DNA of 11,182 nucleotides from an uncultured Bacteroidia bacterium (GTDB lineage Bacteria > Bacteroidota > Bacteroidia > Bacteroidales > UBA932), in the NCBI GenBank assembly GCA_902797895.1, contig CADBUS010000049.1, forward strand, positions 1 to 11,182, in the 5' to 3' direction. The notes below the pieces were generated by a model. The model made no database searches, was not told the origin of the DNA, and saw only the letters and a list, made by a program, of their open reading frames with translations. A program made the position numbers and the translations under genes. Every line of letters starts with the position of its first letter. Position 1 is the first letter of the stretch. This document shows, piece after piece, positions 1-6,472 of this stretch.

Positions 1-1005
1 ACTAAAACCGATTACATTGTTTACAGCACATTCAAGGATGGCAAATGGGCACCTGCTAAGCTGACAGAGGATTTTAATATCGCACTAAGCTCATACGCAG
101 GTGTTTATCATTATGGTTCTTCTTGCTTTGAGGGGCTTAAGGCCTTTAGGGGCGTAGATGGCAAGGTGCGTCTTTTCCGCCCGGAGGAGAATGCCAAGAG
201 AATGCAGCGTAGCGCAAACTTCCTGGACCTTCCTGCTCCAAGTGTAGAGATGTTCATTGAGATGTGCGATATGGTGATTAAGGCTAATTCTGAGTATATT
301 CCGCCATACGAGACAGGTGCTTCTCTCTATCTGAGGCCGCTACTTATTGGTACAAACCCTCAGCTGGGTATCAGATCTTCTGAGGAGAGTATGTTTGTTA
401 TTTTAGCTGCTCCTGTTGGCACATATTCAGGCGATAAGATTCTTGTGCCTGGTACTGCTGTTGTGGGCAGAAACTATGACAGGGCTGCACCTAACGGCTC
501 CGGAAGCTACAAGATTGGTGCAAACTATGCACAGAGCCTTCACCCTTACAATTTGGCTCACAAGCAGGGCTATAGGGAGCTTCTCTTCCTCGATTCCAAG
601 ACCAATTCTCTAATTGAGGAGTTTGGCTCATCCAACTTCTTTGCTATCAAGGGCAACACATATATCACTCCGCTCTCTCCAAGCATTTTGGCATCTATTA
701 CCAATGCAAGTTTGAGAACTGTTGCAGAGGATTTGGGTATGAAGGTTGAGAGAAGAGAGGTGCCTATTACTGAGCTTGCTGAGTTTGAAGAGGTTAACTC
801 TTGCGGAACAGCCGTTGTAATAACTCCTATCGCCTCAATAGACGATAAGGCTAAACTTGAGGATACTGAGGTTGTTAAGCACTATACCTTTGGTGATCCA
901 ACCAAGTGTGGCGATAAGAGCCGCGCTCTCTATGACCAGATAATCGGCATACAGAAGGGCCACTTGGATGACAGATTCGGCTGGATTCGCTTTATAGACT
1001 GCTAA
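1..1005 (+). CDS. ilvE: Branched-chain amino acid aminotransferase, 5' end cut by window
   Basis: PLP enzyme that reversibly transfers the amino group between Val/Leu/Ile and 2-oxoglutarate in the cytoplasm. The frame is open from base 1, giving 334 residues. The group II (eukaryote-like) family is about 340 long, so only a few N-terminal residues should be missing. Seen: FEGLKAFRG around codons 46-54, the segment RLFRPEEN just after it, the PLP-lysine context GSYKIGANYAQSL with the lysine at codon 171 (bases 511-513), then EEFGSSNFFAIKG and, near the C-terminus, NSCGTAVVITPI. This order is typical of class IV aminotransferases of the BCAT type rather than D-amino acid aminotransferase. The first in-frame start inside the window (GTG at 166) lies within the conserved fold and is not the true start. 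Genes for a 2-oxoacid:ferredoxin oxidoreductase follow downstream, which suggests a joint role in branched-chain amino/keto acid interconversion. Family is certain; direction of flux is not. Confidence 0.95.
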   Translation, partial: TKTDYIVYSTFKDGKWAPAKLTEDFNIALSSYAGVYHYGSSCFEGLKAFRGVDGKVRLFRPEENAKRMQRSANFLDLPAPSVEMFIEMCDMVIKANSEYIPPYETGASLYLRPLLIGTNPQLGIRSSEESMFVILAAPVGTYSGDKILVPGTAVVGRNYDRAAPNGSGSYKIGANYAQSLHPYNLAHKQGYRELLFLDSKTNSLIEEFGSSNFFAIKGNTYITPLSPSILASITNASLRTVAEDLGMKVERREVPITELAEFEEVNSCGTAVVITPIASIDDKAKLEDTEVVKHYTFGDPTKCGDKSRALYDQIIGIQKGHLDDRFGWIRFIDC

Positions 1006-1036
1006 GAGCTAAAACTTGCAATTAAATCAAATCCAA

Positions 1037-1315
1037 ATGGTTGCATCTGTAGAAGAGCTTGAAAAGATACTCTATGAGAGGGGGGCGGAAGAGGCTATCG
1101 CTGAGGCAAACAGCTATATAGCATCCTCTGCTGCCGACTTAGATGGAGCCTACTATATACTCGGCAACGCCTACCGCAAGAAAGGCGATTGGCAGGGTGC
1201 AATCAATAACTATCTGAGAGCTATGGAGATAAATCCGAATTCTCCGGCCAAACAGGCCTATCAGATGGCTAATGATATTTTGGATTTCTTTAATAAGGAT
1301 ATGTACAACCAATAG
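1037..1315 (+). CDS. Small tetratricopeptide-repeat (TPR) protein
   Basis: A 92-residue cytoplasmic protein with no signal peptide. A classic TPR motif is visible: AYYILGNAYRKKGDWQGAIN followed by NYLRAMEINPNSP, flanked by a helical N-terminal stretch (EELEKILYERGAEEAIAEA) that can form a preceding half repeat. TPRs bind other proteins, so a scaffold or assembly role is likely, but the partner is not evident. I chose ATG at 1037; an in-frame TTG at 1016 would add seven residues (LQLNQIQ) and looks like leader. It sits 31 bases after ilvE and 43 bases before the ferredoxin gene, on the same strand with no terminator between, so it is probably co-transcribed with both. The position suggests a link to the aminotransferase or the oxidoreductase complex; this is inference only. 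Confidence 0.85.
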   Translation: MVASVEELEKILYERGAEEAIAEANSYIASSAADLDGAYYILGNAYRKKGDWQGAINNYLRAMEINPNSPAKQAYQMANDILDFFNKDMYNQ

Positions 1316-1358
1316 GTTGAATAAAGAAAATAATTATTAACTAACAAACAATAACACT

Positions 1359-1586
1359 ATGGCGAAAATGAGAGGGGTTACGGTCATTGATACAGAGCGT
1401 TGCAAAGGTTGCAGACTCTGCGTTGTGGCTTGCCCGCTTAATGTTCTTGCTTTGGCAAAGAGCGTGAATCGTAAGGGTTACAACTATGCGGAGACAGTTT
1501 TGGCTGATACCTGCACAGGATGTACCTCTTGTGCTGTAGTTTGTCCTGACGGCTGTATAACCGTTTACCGCAAAAAGGAGGAATAA
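1359..1586 (+). CDS. vorD/korD: 2-oxoacid:ferredoxin oxidoreductase delta subunit (2x[4Fe-4S] ferredoxin)
   Basis: A 75-residue ferredoxin-like subunit carrying electrons between the TPP active site and soluble ferredoxin. Two complete CxxCxxCxxxCP motifs are present: Cys15, 18, 21, 25 (CKGCRLCVVACP) and Cys52, 55, 58, 62 (CTGCTSCAVVCP), plus an extra Cys66. Two [4Fe-4S] clusters are therefore expected. It is the first gene of the four-subunit set delta-alpha-beta-gamma, and its last codons contain the Shine-Dalgarno sequence of the alpha subunit. ATG 1359 gives MAKMRG; ATG 1368 is an in-frame alternative that removes only three residues. Small two-cluster ferredoxins exist in many complexes, but the adjacent alpha, beta and gamma genes make this assignment secure. 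Symbol depends on substrate (vor for branched-chain, kor for 2-oxoglutarate), which sequence inspection cannot settle. Confidence 0.93.
   Translation: MAKMRGVTVIDTERCKGCRLCVVACPLNVLALAKSVNRKGYNYAETVLADTCTGCTSCAVVCPDGCITVYRKKEE
1575..1581 (+). promoter_or_regulatory. Strong Shine-Dalgarno site for the alpha subunit
   Basis: AAGGAGG lies inside the last codons of the ferredoxin gene, eight bases before the ATG at 1590. It is a near-perfect anti-SD match, which is uncommon in Bacteroidota, and suggests translational coupling of delta and alpha subunits. A second purine-rich site, AAAAGGAGAAGAAG, precedes the gamma subunit at 3469. Confidence 0.7.
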
Positions 1587-1589
1587 ATT

Positions 1590-2672
1590 ATGGCAGAAAG
1601 GGAAATTACTTTGATGAAAGGCAACGAGGCTATTGCACACGCTGCAATACGTTGCGGTTGCGATGGATACTTCGGTTATCCTATTACTCCACAGTCTGAG
1701 GTACTTGAGACCTTGGCAGAACAAAAACCTTGGGAGACTACCGGAATGGTAGTACTCCAGGCAGAGAGCGAGACATCTTCTATAAATATGGTTTATGGAG
1801 GTGCTGCTACAGGAAAGAAGGTTATGACATCATCTTCCAGCCCCGGTATCAGCCTTATGCAGGAGGGTATCTCCTACTTGGCAGGTGCCGAGCTGCCTTG
1901 CCTTGTAGTGAATGTAAGCCGCGGCGGCCCTGGTCTTGGAACTATCCAGCCGAGCCAGGCAGACTACTTCCAGAGCTGCAAGGGTGGTGGACACGGAGAC
2001 TATAGACTTATAGTGCTTGCCCCATCTTCTGTACAGGAAATGGCTGATTTTGTATATCTTGCATTTGAACTTGCCTTCAAGTACCGCAATCCGGCTATGA
2101 TTCTTACAGATGGCGTTATTGGCCAGATGATGGAGAAGGTTGAGCTTCCTCCTTTCAAGGCTCGCAGAACAGAGAAGGAGATTATAGAGCAGTGCCCTTG
2201 GGCTGCAAACGGCCGCCCGGCTGGCAGAAAGCCTAATATCATAACCTCTTTGGAGTTGGATCCTGCTGTTATGGAGGAGATTAACATCAGACTCCAAAAG
2301 AAATATGCTCAGATTCAAGAGAATGAGGTTAGAGTAGAGGAGTTTATGCTTGAGGATGCAGAGTATGCAATTGTGGCATTCGGTTCGGCTGCCCGTATTG
2401 CAAAGAAAGCTATCGAGATGGCAAGAGAGGAGGGTATAAAGGTTGGACTTTTGCGCCCTATCACTCTATGGCCATTCCCAATCAAAGAGGTTGAGGCTCT
2501 TAGCAAAAAGGTTAAGGGTATTCTCTCTTTGGAAATCAATGCAGGCCAGATGGTTGAGGATATTCGCCTTGCTGTGAACGGTAGGATTCCGGTATCCCAC
2601 TATGGCAGGCTCGGTGGTATTATTCCTGCTCCGGATGAGGCAGTTGTTGAGCTAAAGAAACTGATTAAATAG
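1590..2672 (+). CDS. vorB/korA: 2-oxoacid:ferredoxin oxidoreductase alpha subunit (VorB/KorA type)
   Basis: A 360-residue alpha subunit of the CoA-dependent, ferredoxin-linked oxidative decarboxylase of 2-oxoacids (branched-chain 2-oxoacid or 2-oxoglutarate to acyl-CoA plus CO2). Seen: the N-terminal TPP pyrimidine-domain signature GYFGYPITPQSEV (about residues 27-39), the glycine/serine-rich block GKKVMTSSSSPGISLMQEG (about 74-92), VSRGGPGLGTIQPSQADY (about 109-126), the end of the pyrimidine domain at PAMILTDGVIGQMME (about 168-182), and a C-terminal transketolase-like domain II from about residue 255 (AIVAFGSAARIAKKAIEMA, then LLRPITLWPFP). It is not fused to the gamma domain as in KorA of some aerobes. 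Length and motif order match the stand-alone VorB type. Stop is followed one base later by the beta-subunit ATG, so translation is coupled. Confidence 0.94.
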   Translation: MAEREITLMKGNEAIAHAAIRCGCDGYFGYPITPQSEVLETLAEQKPWETTGMVVLQAESETSSINMVYGGAATGKKVMTSSSSPGISLMQEGISYLAGAELPCLVVNVSRGGPGLGTIQPSQADYFQSCKGGGHGDYRLIVLAPSSVQEMADFVYLAFELAFKYRNPAMILTDGVIGQMMEKVELPPFKARRTEKEIIEQCPWAANGRPAGRKPNIITSLELDPAVMEEINIRLQKKYAQIQENEVRVEEFMLEDAEYAIVAFGSAARIAKKAIEMAREEGIKVGLLRPITLWPFPIKEVEALSKKVKGILSLEINAGQMVEDIRLAVNGRIPVSHYGRLGGIIPAPDEAVVELKKLIK

Positions 2673-2673
2673 G

Positions 2674-3456
2674 ATGGTTATGGATATAAAAGAGATAATG
2701 CAACCGGAGAACCTGGTTTACAAGAAACCGGAGCTTCTCAACGATACAGCAATGCACTATTGCCCCGGGTGTAGCCACGGAGTTGTTCACAAACTTATTT
2801 CTGAGGTAATTGCAGAGATGGGTATGGAGAACAAAACAGTAGGTGTTTCACCTGTTGGATGTGCTGTGTTTGCCTATAAATATATTGATATTGATTGGGA
2901 GGAGGCTGCTCACGGCCGCGCTCCTGCCTTGGCTTCTGCTGTTAAACGCCTTTGGCCGGACAGATTAGTATTTACTTATCAAGGTGATGGAGATTTGGCT
3001 TGTATTGGTACAGCTGAAACCATCCACGCACTCAACAGAGGCGAGAACATTACAATAGTGTTTGTAAACAACGCTATTTATGGTATGACCGGTGGACAGA
3101 TGGCACCTACAACCCTTATGGGTATGAAGACAGCTACCTGCCCTTACGGCCGCGATGCTAAACTGCACGGTTATCCTCTCAAGGTTGCCGATATAGCTGC
3201 CTCTTTGGAGGGAACTTGCTATGTTACAAGGCAGAGCGTGCATACAGTTGGCGCTATCAACAAGGCTAAGAGAGCTTTAAGAAAGGCATTCGAGTACTCG
3301 ATGCAGGGCAAAGGCTCCTCTTTAGTAGAGATGGTATCTACTTGTAACTCAGGTTGGAAACTCTCTCCGGAGAAGGCTAACAAGTGGATGGAGGAGAATA
3401 TGTTCCCATTCTACAACCTTGGAGATATCAAAGACACAGGAGCTAATAACCAATAA
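2674..3456 (+). CDS. vorA/korB: 2-oxoacid:ferredoxin oxidoreductase beta subunit (TPP-binding)
   Basis: A 260-residue subunit holding thiamine pyrophosphate and the catalytic-site [4Fe-4S] cluster. The TPP motif is visible as GDGD at residues 104-107, running through to VNN at 131-133. The start CPGCSHG gives Cys30 and Cys33, SPVGC gives Cys63, and VSTCNSGW gives Cys224; together these four are the expected cluster ligands by analogy with characterised 2-oxoacid:ferredoxin oxidoreductases. The block AAHGRAPALASAVKRLWPD (about 79-97) is also family-typical. Start at 2674 leaves one base after the alpha stop; the in-frame ATG at 2680 is equally plausible and changes two residues. No Shine-Dalgarno is seen, consistent with re-initiation after the alpha subunit. 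Confidence 0.94.
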   Translation: MVMDIKEIMQPENLVYKKPELLNDTAMHYCPGCSHGVVHKLISEVIAEMGMENKTVGVSPVGCAVFAYKYIDIDWEEAAHGRAPALASAVKRLWPDRLVFTYQGDGDLACIGTAETIHALNRGENITIVFVNNAIYGMTGGQMAPTTLMGMKTATCPYGRDAKLHGYPLKVADIAASLEGTCYVTRQSVHTVGAINKAKRALRKAFEYSMQGKGSSLVEMVSTCNSGWKLSPEKANKWMEENMFPFYNLGDIKDTGANNQ

Positions 3457-3468
3457 AAGGAGAAGAAG

Positions 3469-4002
3469 ATGAAACAGGAAATTATTATAGCCGGATTCGG
3501 CGGACAAGGCGTTCTCTCTATGGGAAAGATTCTTGCATATTCCGGGCTTATTGAGGGCAAAGAGGTTACTTGGATGCCTGCATACGGTCCAGAGCAGAGA
3601 GGAGGTACCGCCAATGTTACAGTTATTGTGAATGACGAGCCAATCTCTTCTCCTATCTTGAGTACATACGATACTGCCATAATTCTCAACCAACCATCTA
3701 TGGAGAAGTTTGAGAGCAAGGTAAAACCAGGTGGTACTCTTATCTATGATGGATATGGAATAAGTGTTCCTCCAACTCGCAAGGACATAAATGTTTACAG
3801 AGTAGATGCTATGGATGTTGCAGCTAAGATGAATCTTATTAAGATATTCAATATGATTCTGCTTGGCAGTTACCTTAAACTCCATCCTATCGTAAAGATA
3901 GAGAGCGTTTTGAGTGCCCTTAAAAAGACACTCCCAGAGCGCCACCACGGCCTTATTCCTCAGAATGAGGAGGCTATCAAAAAGGGTATGGAGCTTGTCT
4001 AA
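3469..4002 (+). CDS. vorC/korC: 2-oxoacid:ferredoxin oxidoreductase gamma subunit
   Basis: A 177-residue gamma subunit of the same complex, which completes the enzyme and contributes to CoA handling. Seen: N-terminal GFGGQGVLSMGKIL (residues 9-22) and the highly conserved PAYGPEQRGGTANVTV (about 37-52), followed by DTAIILNQPSMEKF and GGTLIYDG. Length fits the stand-alone gamma family. A good Shine-Dalgarno (AAAAGGAGAAGAAG) sits just before the ATG, 12 bases after the beta stop. It is the last gene of the operon: an intrinsic terminator begins 19 bases after the stop. The four-gene order delta-alpha-beta-gamma, and the ilvE gene upstream, favour a branched-chain (VOR) substrate, although Bacteroidota enzymes of this layout are often annotated as 2-oxoglutarate oxidoreductase. 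Confidence 0.93.
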   Translation: MKQEIIIAGFGGQGVLSMGKILAYSGLIEGKEVTWMPAYGPEQRGGTANVTVIVNDEPISSPILSTYDTAIILNQPSMEKFESKVKPGGTLIYDGYGISVPPTRKDINVYRVDAMDVAAKMNLIKIFNMILLGSYLKLHPIVKIESVLSALKKTLPERHHGLIPQNEEAIKKGMELV

Positions 4003-4021
4003 CTACTCTATAGTTTAAGTG

Positions 4022-4050
4022 AAAAGGGCGCTGTTGAGGCGTCCTTTTTT
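4022..4050 (+). terminator. Rho-independent terminator after the oxidoreductase operon
   Basis: A 10-bp stem AAAAGGGCGC / GCGTCCTTTT (4022-4031 with 4039-4048, one G-T wobble) encloses a 7-base loop and runs directly into TTTTTT. It begins 19 bases after the gamma-subunit stop and separates this operon from nfeD. Confidence 0.88.
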
Positions 4051-4081
4051 GTTTGCTATCCCATACCTCACTCACAAAAGC

Positions 4082-4107
4082 TCATTCTGAACGAAAGCGA
4101 AGAATCT
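4082..4107 (+). repeat. Interspersed palindromic-type repeat, copy A
   Basis: The 26-base unit starts TCATTCTGA and ends AAAGCGAAGAATCT. The same two blocks occur in the opposite orientation at 4624-4648, on the other side of nfeD. Repeats of this type (CATTCTGAGCGAAGCGAAGAATC-like) recur in many bacterial genomes and produce spurious peptides of the HSEQSEESF kind when translated, which is what happens here on the minus strand. Confidence 0.75.
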
Positions 4108-4112
4108 CTTAA

Positions 4113-4120
4113 TACTTTTG
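4113..4120 (+). promoter_or_regulatory. Putative Bacteroidota -7 promoter element for nfeD
   Basis: TACTTTTG matches TAnnTTTG and lies five bases after repeat copy A, 47 bases before the nfeD ATG. The expected -33 position falls inside the repeat, where no clear TTTG is seen. Just downstream, an AT-rich 8-bp hairpin (4123-4130 with 4135-4142) would fall at the 5' end of the transcript. Confidence 0.5.
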
Positions 4121-4167
4121 AAATATGAAATAGATTTCATATATTTAACAGATAAAAATAAATTATT

Positions 4168-4611
4168 ATGGAACTGTGGCAAATATGGCTGATTGTAGCC
4201 CTCTTGTTTTTTGTGATTGAGATTCTTACAACCGGTGTGGCGGTAATATGCTTCTCTTTTGGGGCGCTTGCCTCTATGATAGTTGCACTCTGCGGAGGGA
4301 ATATAACTTTGCAGGTAATTCTGTTTGCGGTAGTCTCTTTGCTGAGTCTTATCTTTTTGCGCCCTGTGCTTGTAAAGCTCTTTTACAAAAAGGGTAAAAA
4401 GGAGGTAAAGACAAATGTAGATGCTCTTATCGGTAGGATAGGAGTAGTTTCTGAAACAATAGATTTTGCTAAAAATCAGGGACGTGTAGCTGTGGATGGT
4501 GATGATTGGAAGGCTGTAAGCCAAGATGATTCCGTTATAGAGAAGGGGGAGAAAGTGGAGATTGTAAAGATAGAGAGCATTATTGTAACTGTAAAAAGAG
4601 CAGTAAAATAG
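4168..4611 (+). CDS. NfeD-like membrane protein (short form)
   Basis: A 147-residue inner-membrane protein of the short NfeD class (YbbJ-like), which lacks the N-terminal ClpP-like protease domain of long NfeD. Three hydrophobic segments are seen at about 5-20, 23-42 and 46-66, followed by a basic stretch KLFYKKGKKEVK and a soluble C-terminal domain from about residue 84 (ALIGRIGVVSE, GRVAVDGDDWKAVS, IEKGEKVEIVKIE), which fits the small OB-fold beta barrel of the family. NfeD proteins are typically encoded beside an SPFH protein and are thought to work with it in membrane microdomain organisation or protein quality control; the SPFH gene follows here after 146 bases filled mostly by a repeat. 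ATG 4168 is preceded by AT-rich leader without Shine-Dalgarno. Family call is firm; molecular role is known only in outline. Confidence 0.9.
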   Translation: MELWQIWLIVALLFFVIEILTTGVAVICFSFGALASMIVALCGGNITLQVILFAVVSLLSLIFLRPVLVKLFYKKGKKEVKTNVDALIGRIGVVSETIDFAKNQGRVAVDGDDWKAVSQDDSVIEKGEKVEIVKIESIIVTVKRAVK

Positions 4612-4623
4612 GGATGAGTAAAA

Positions 4624-4710
4624 AGATTCTTCGCTTTGCTCAGAATGACAGATAGGCTCAGAATGACGGTATAGTGTCATTCTGAGGTGGATTTACCAGC
4701 CGAAGAATCT
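4624..4710. repeat. Compound nested palindromic repeat (copies B and C)
   Basis: The 87-base element sits between nfeD and the SPFH gene. Outer arms AGATTCTTCG (4624-4633) and CGAAGAATCT (4701-4710) are perfect inverted repeats. Inner arms CTCAGAATGAC (4657-4667) and GTCATTCTGAG (4676-4686) are another perfect pair with an 8-base loop. A 12-base direct repeat GCTCAGAATGAC occurs at 4638-4649 and 4656-4667. It therefore holds one complete unit in reverse orientation (4624-4649) and one forward unit with a different centre (4676-4710). No T-tract follows, so it is not a standard terminator. Confidence 0.8.
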
Positions 4711-4757
4711 CTAAGTTACCCTCTTAATTGAAATAAAAACCTTAAAAACAATAGATT

Positions 4758-5732
4758 ATGGGACTTATTATACTTGGAGTAGTTGTTCTGATAGTTATTC
4801 TTTTTGTGCTATCGGGAATAAAAGTAATTCAGCAATCGGAGACGAGAATTGTTGAGAGATTGGGCAAGTACCACGCAACACTTCCATCTGGAATAAACAT
4901 TATATGGCCTATTATAGACAAGGCAAGAAGGGTTTATACAAGAAAGGTGGTTGAGGGGTATGACGGAATGGCCCACGTGGTTGTGCGCCAGAGCGAAAGA
5001 ATAGATTTGCGCGAACAGGTTTTTGACTTCCCAAAGCAGAGCGTTATTACAAAGGATAATGTTACTACTACTATAAATGCGCTCCTTTATTTCCAGATTA
5101 CAGATCCTGTAAAGGCTGTATATGAGATAGATAACCTGCCTTACGCAATAGAGAAGCTGACACAGACCACTCTCAGAAATGTAATTGGCGAGCTTGAGTT
5201 GGACCAGACTCTCACCTCAAGAGATACCATAAACTCAAAACTGCGTGCTGTGCTTGATGATGCTTCCAATAAGTGGGGAGTGAAGGTAAATCGCGTTGAG
5301 TTGCAGGATATTACACCTCCAAACAGCGTAAGAGATGCTATGGAGCAGCAGATGCAGGCAGAGCGTGAAAGGCGTGCAAAGGTGCTGAAGGCATCGGGAG
5401 ACAAGGAGAAGGCTATTTTGGAATCTGAGGGTTTGAAAGAGGCTCAGATAAATAGGGCAGAGGCGGAGAGGCAGACAAAGATACTTCAGGCCCAGGGTAT
5501 TGCGGAGGCTAAGATATTGCAGGCCAAAGCGGAGGCAGAAGCTATCGAGAGGATAACAACGGCTGTAAGGGAGAGCAAGATGGACCCTGCAAACTATATG
5601 CTTGCAGACAAATATATTGCAACTCTAAAGGAGATGGTAAGCGGTAAGGATAATAAAACCATATACCTGCCATACGACGCTTCATCTGTTTTGAGCTCAA
5701 TAGGCTGCATAAAGGATATGTTCAACAAGTAG
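4758..5732 (+). CDS. qmcA: SPFH/band 7 domain protein, QmcA/paraslipin type
   Basis: A 324-residue membrane-anchored scaffold protein of the stomatin/prohibitin/flotillin superfamily. Seen: one N-terminal hydrophobic segment (about 3-24), then the SPFH domain with IVERLGKYHATLPSGINIIWP (31-51), IDLREQVFDFPKQSVITKDN (82-101), LLYFQITDPVKAVYEIDN (109-126) and WGVKVNRVELQDITPP (173-188). A long Ala/Glu/Lys-rich coiled coil follows (about 195-265, e.g. AEAERQTKILQAQGIAEAKI), then a short C-terminal tail. Such proteins form large oligomeric rings in the membrane. The spacer between VYTRK and IDLREQ (about 64-81) is longer than in E. coli QmcA-like proteins. The NfeD-like gene upstream is its usual partner. 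No own promoter was recognised, so it may depend on the nfeD transcript reading through the repeat. Symbol qmcA is by family resemblance. Confidence 0.92.
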   Translation: MGLIILGVVVLIVILFVLSGIKVIQQSETRIVERLGKYHATLPSGINIIWPIIDKARRVYTRKVVEGYDGMAHVVVRQSERIDLREQVFDFPKQSVITKDNVTTTINALLYFQITDPVKAVYEIDNLPYAIEKLTQTTLRNVIGELELDQTLTSRDTINSKLRAVLDDASNKWGVKVNRVELQDITPPNSVRDAMEQQMQAERERRAKVLKASGDKEKAILESEGLKEAQINRAEAERQTKILQAQGIAEAKILQAKAEAEAIERITTAVRESKMDPANYMLADKYIATLKEMVSGKDNKTIYLPYDASSVLSSIGCIKDMFNK

Positions 5733-5753
5733 GCTTCTCTTTCATAAGAGCCT

Positions 5754-6461
5754 ATGAATAAGTTGGATATAAAGGGTATAGAACTGCTCGCCTTTGATGC
5801 GGACGATACCTTGTGGGATACCCAGTCCTATTTTGACAGTGCAGTTGACCGCTATTGCAAAATGCTCTCGCCTTACGGTAGCTATGAGCATATTTACAAT
5901 ATCTTTTACCGGAAGGAGATAGCTAATCTGCCCTCTTTGGGTTATGGTGGCAAAGCCTTTTTGATTTCTCTTATAGAGAATGCAATAGAGGTTAGTGGCG
6001 GCAAGGTTTCCAATGCTGATATAGAGCAGTTTATAGCTATCGGTAGAGAGGTGCTTGAAATACCGGCAACCCCTTTGGAGGGTGTGGAGAGAACTCTCTC
6101 TCTACTTAAAGAGAGTGGCAAATATAGAATGGTGCTCTTTACAAAGGGAGACTCGCTGGAGCAGGAGAGCAAGTGTGAGAGAAGCGGACTTATGCCATAT
6201 TTTAATGATATTGAGATAGTTTCTACTAAAACAGTAAAGGAGTACCGCAATCTCTGCCGCCATAACGGAGTGGAGAGCTGCAATATGCTTATGATAGGCA
6301 ACTCATTCAAATCTGATATAGCTCCGGTATTGGATATAGGAGGAAAGGGGATTCTGATACCTTACGGCAGGCTATGGGAGCACGAGGTATGCGAAAAGTA
6401 TGAACATCATAACTACATAACACTCAATAAATTTGAAGAGCTTTTGCAGGTGCTTTTATAA
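5754..6461 (+). CDS. HAD-superfamily hydrolase (YjjG-like phosphatase)
   Basis: A 235-residue cytoplasmic phosphatase, probably acting on small phosphorylated metabolites. All four HAD motifs are seen: motif I FDADDTLWDT with nucleophile Asp15 and acid Asp17, motif II VLFTKGD with Thr130, motif III lysine in KTVKEY (about residue 162), and motif IV IGNSFKSDI with Asp188. The helical region between motif I and about residue 105 is an all-alpha C1 cap, as in YjjG/phosphoglycolate-phosphatase-like members. Substrate cannot be deduced. ATG 5754 lies 21 bases after the SPFH stop. Weak hairpin bases 5737-5750 overlap the likely ribosome-binding region. It is probably in the same transcript as its neighbours on either side. 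Confidence 0.88.
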   Translation: MNKLDIKGIELLAFDADDTLWDTQSYFDSAVDRYCKMLSPYGSYEHIYNIFYRKEIANLPSLGYGGKAFLISLIENAIEVSGGKVSNADIEQFIAIGREVLEIPATPLEGVERTLSLLKESGKYRMVLFTKGDSLEQESKCERSGLMPYFNDIEIVSTKTVKEYRNLCRHNGVESCNMLMIGNSFKSDIAPVLDIGGKGILIPYGRLWEHEVCEKYEHHNYITLNKFEELLQVLL

Positions 6462-6472
6462 TTGGTGTTTTT

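Noticed and set aside
166..168. GTG at 166 as the start of the aminotransferase
   Set aside because: The frame is open to base 1 and the upstream residues include conserved aminotransferase sequence (FEGLKAFRG), so this codon is internal.
1016..1036. TTG start at 1016 for the TPR protein
   Set aside because: An ATG 21 bases downstream gives a complete protein; the seven extra residues add nothing recognisable.
1341..1724. 127-residue minus-strand frame opposite the ferredoxin and alpha-subunit genes
   Set aside because: Antisense shadow of two well-supported genes; no domain or promoter.
1830..2539. Minus-strand frames opposite the alpha subunit
   Set aside because: Low-quality translations without motifs, antisense to a strongly conserved protein.
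4072..4680. 202-residue minus-strand frame covering the whole nfeD gene, with a peptide HSEQSEESF near its start
   Set aside because: The peptide is the translation of the interspersed repeat, and the rest is antisense to a convincing NfeD protein. The composition is Tyr/Ser/His-rich as in shadow frames.
5737..5750. Hairpin CTCTT/AAGAG between the SPFH and HAD genes as a terminator or regulatory switch
   Set aside because: The stem is only five A/T-rich pairs with a four-base loop and no T-tract. It could slightly mask the HAD ribosome-binding region but is within chance expectation.
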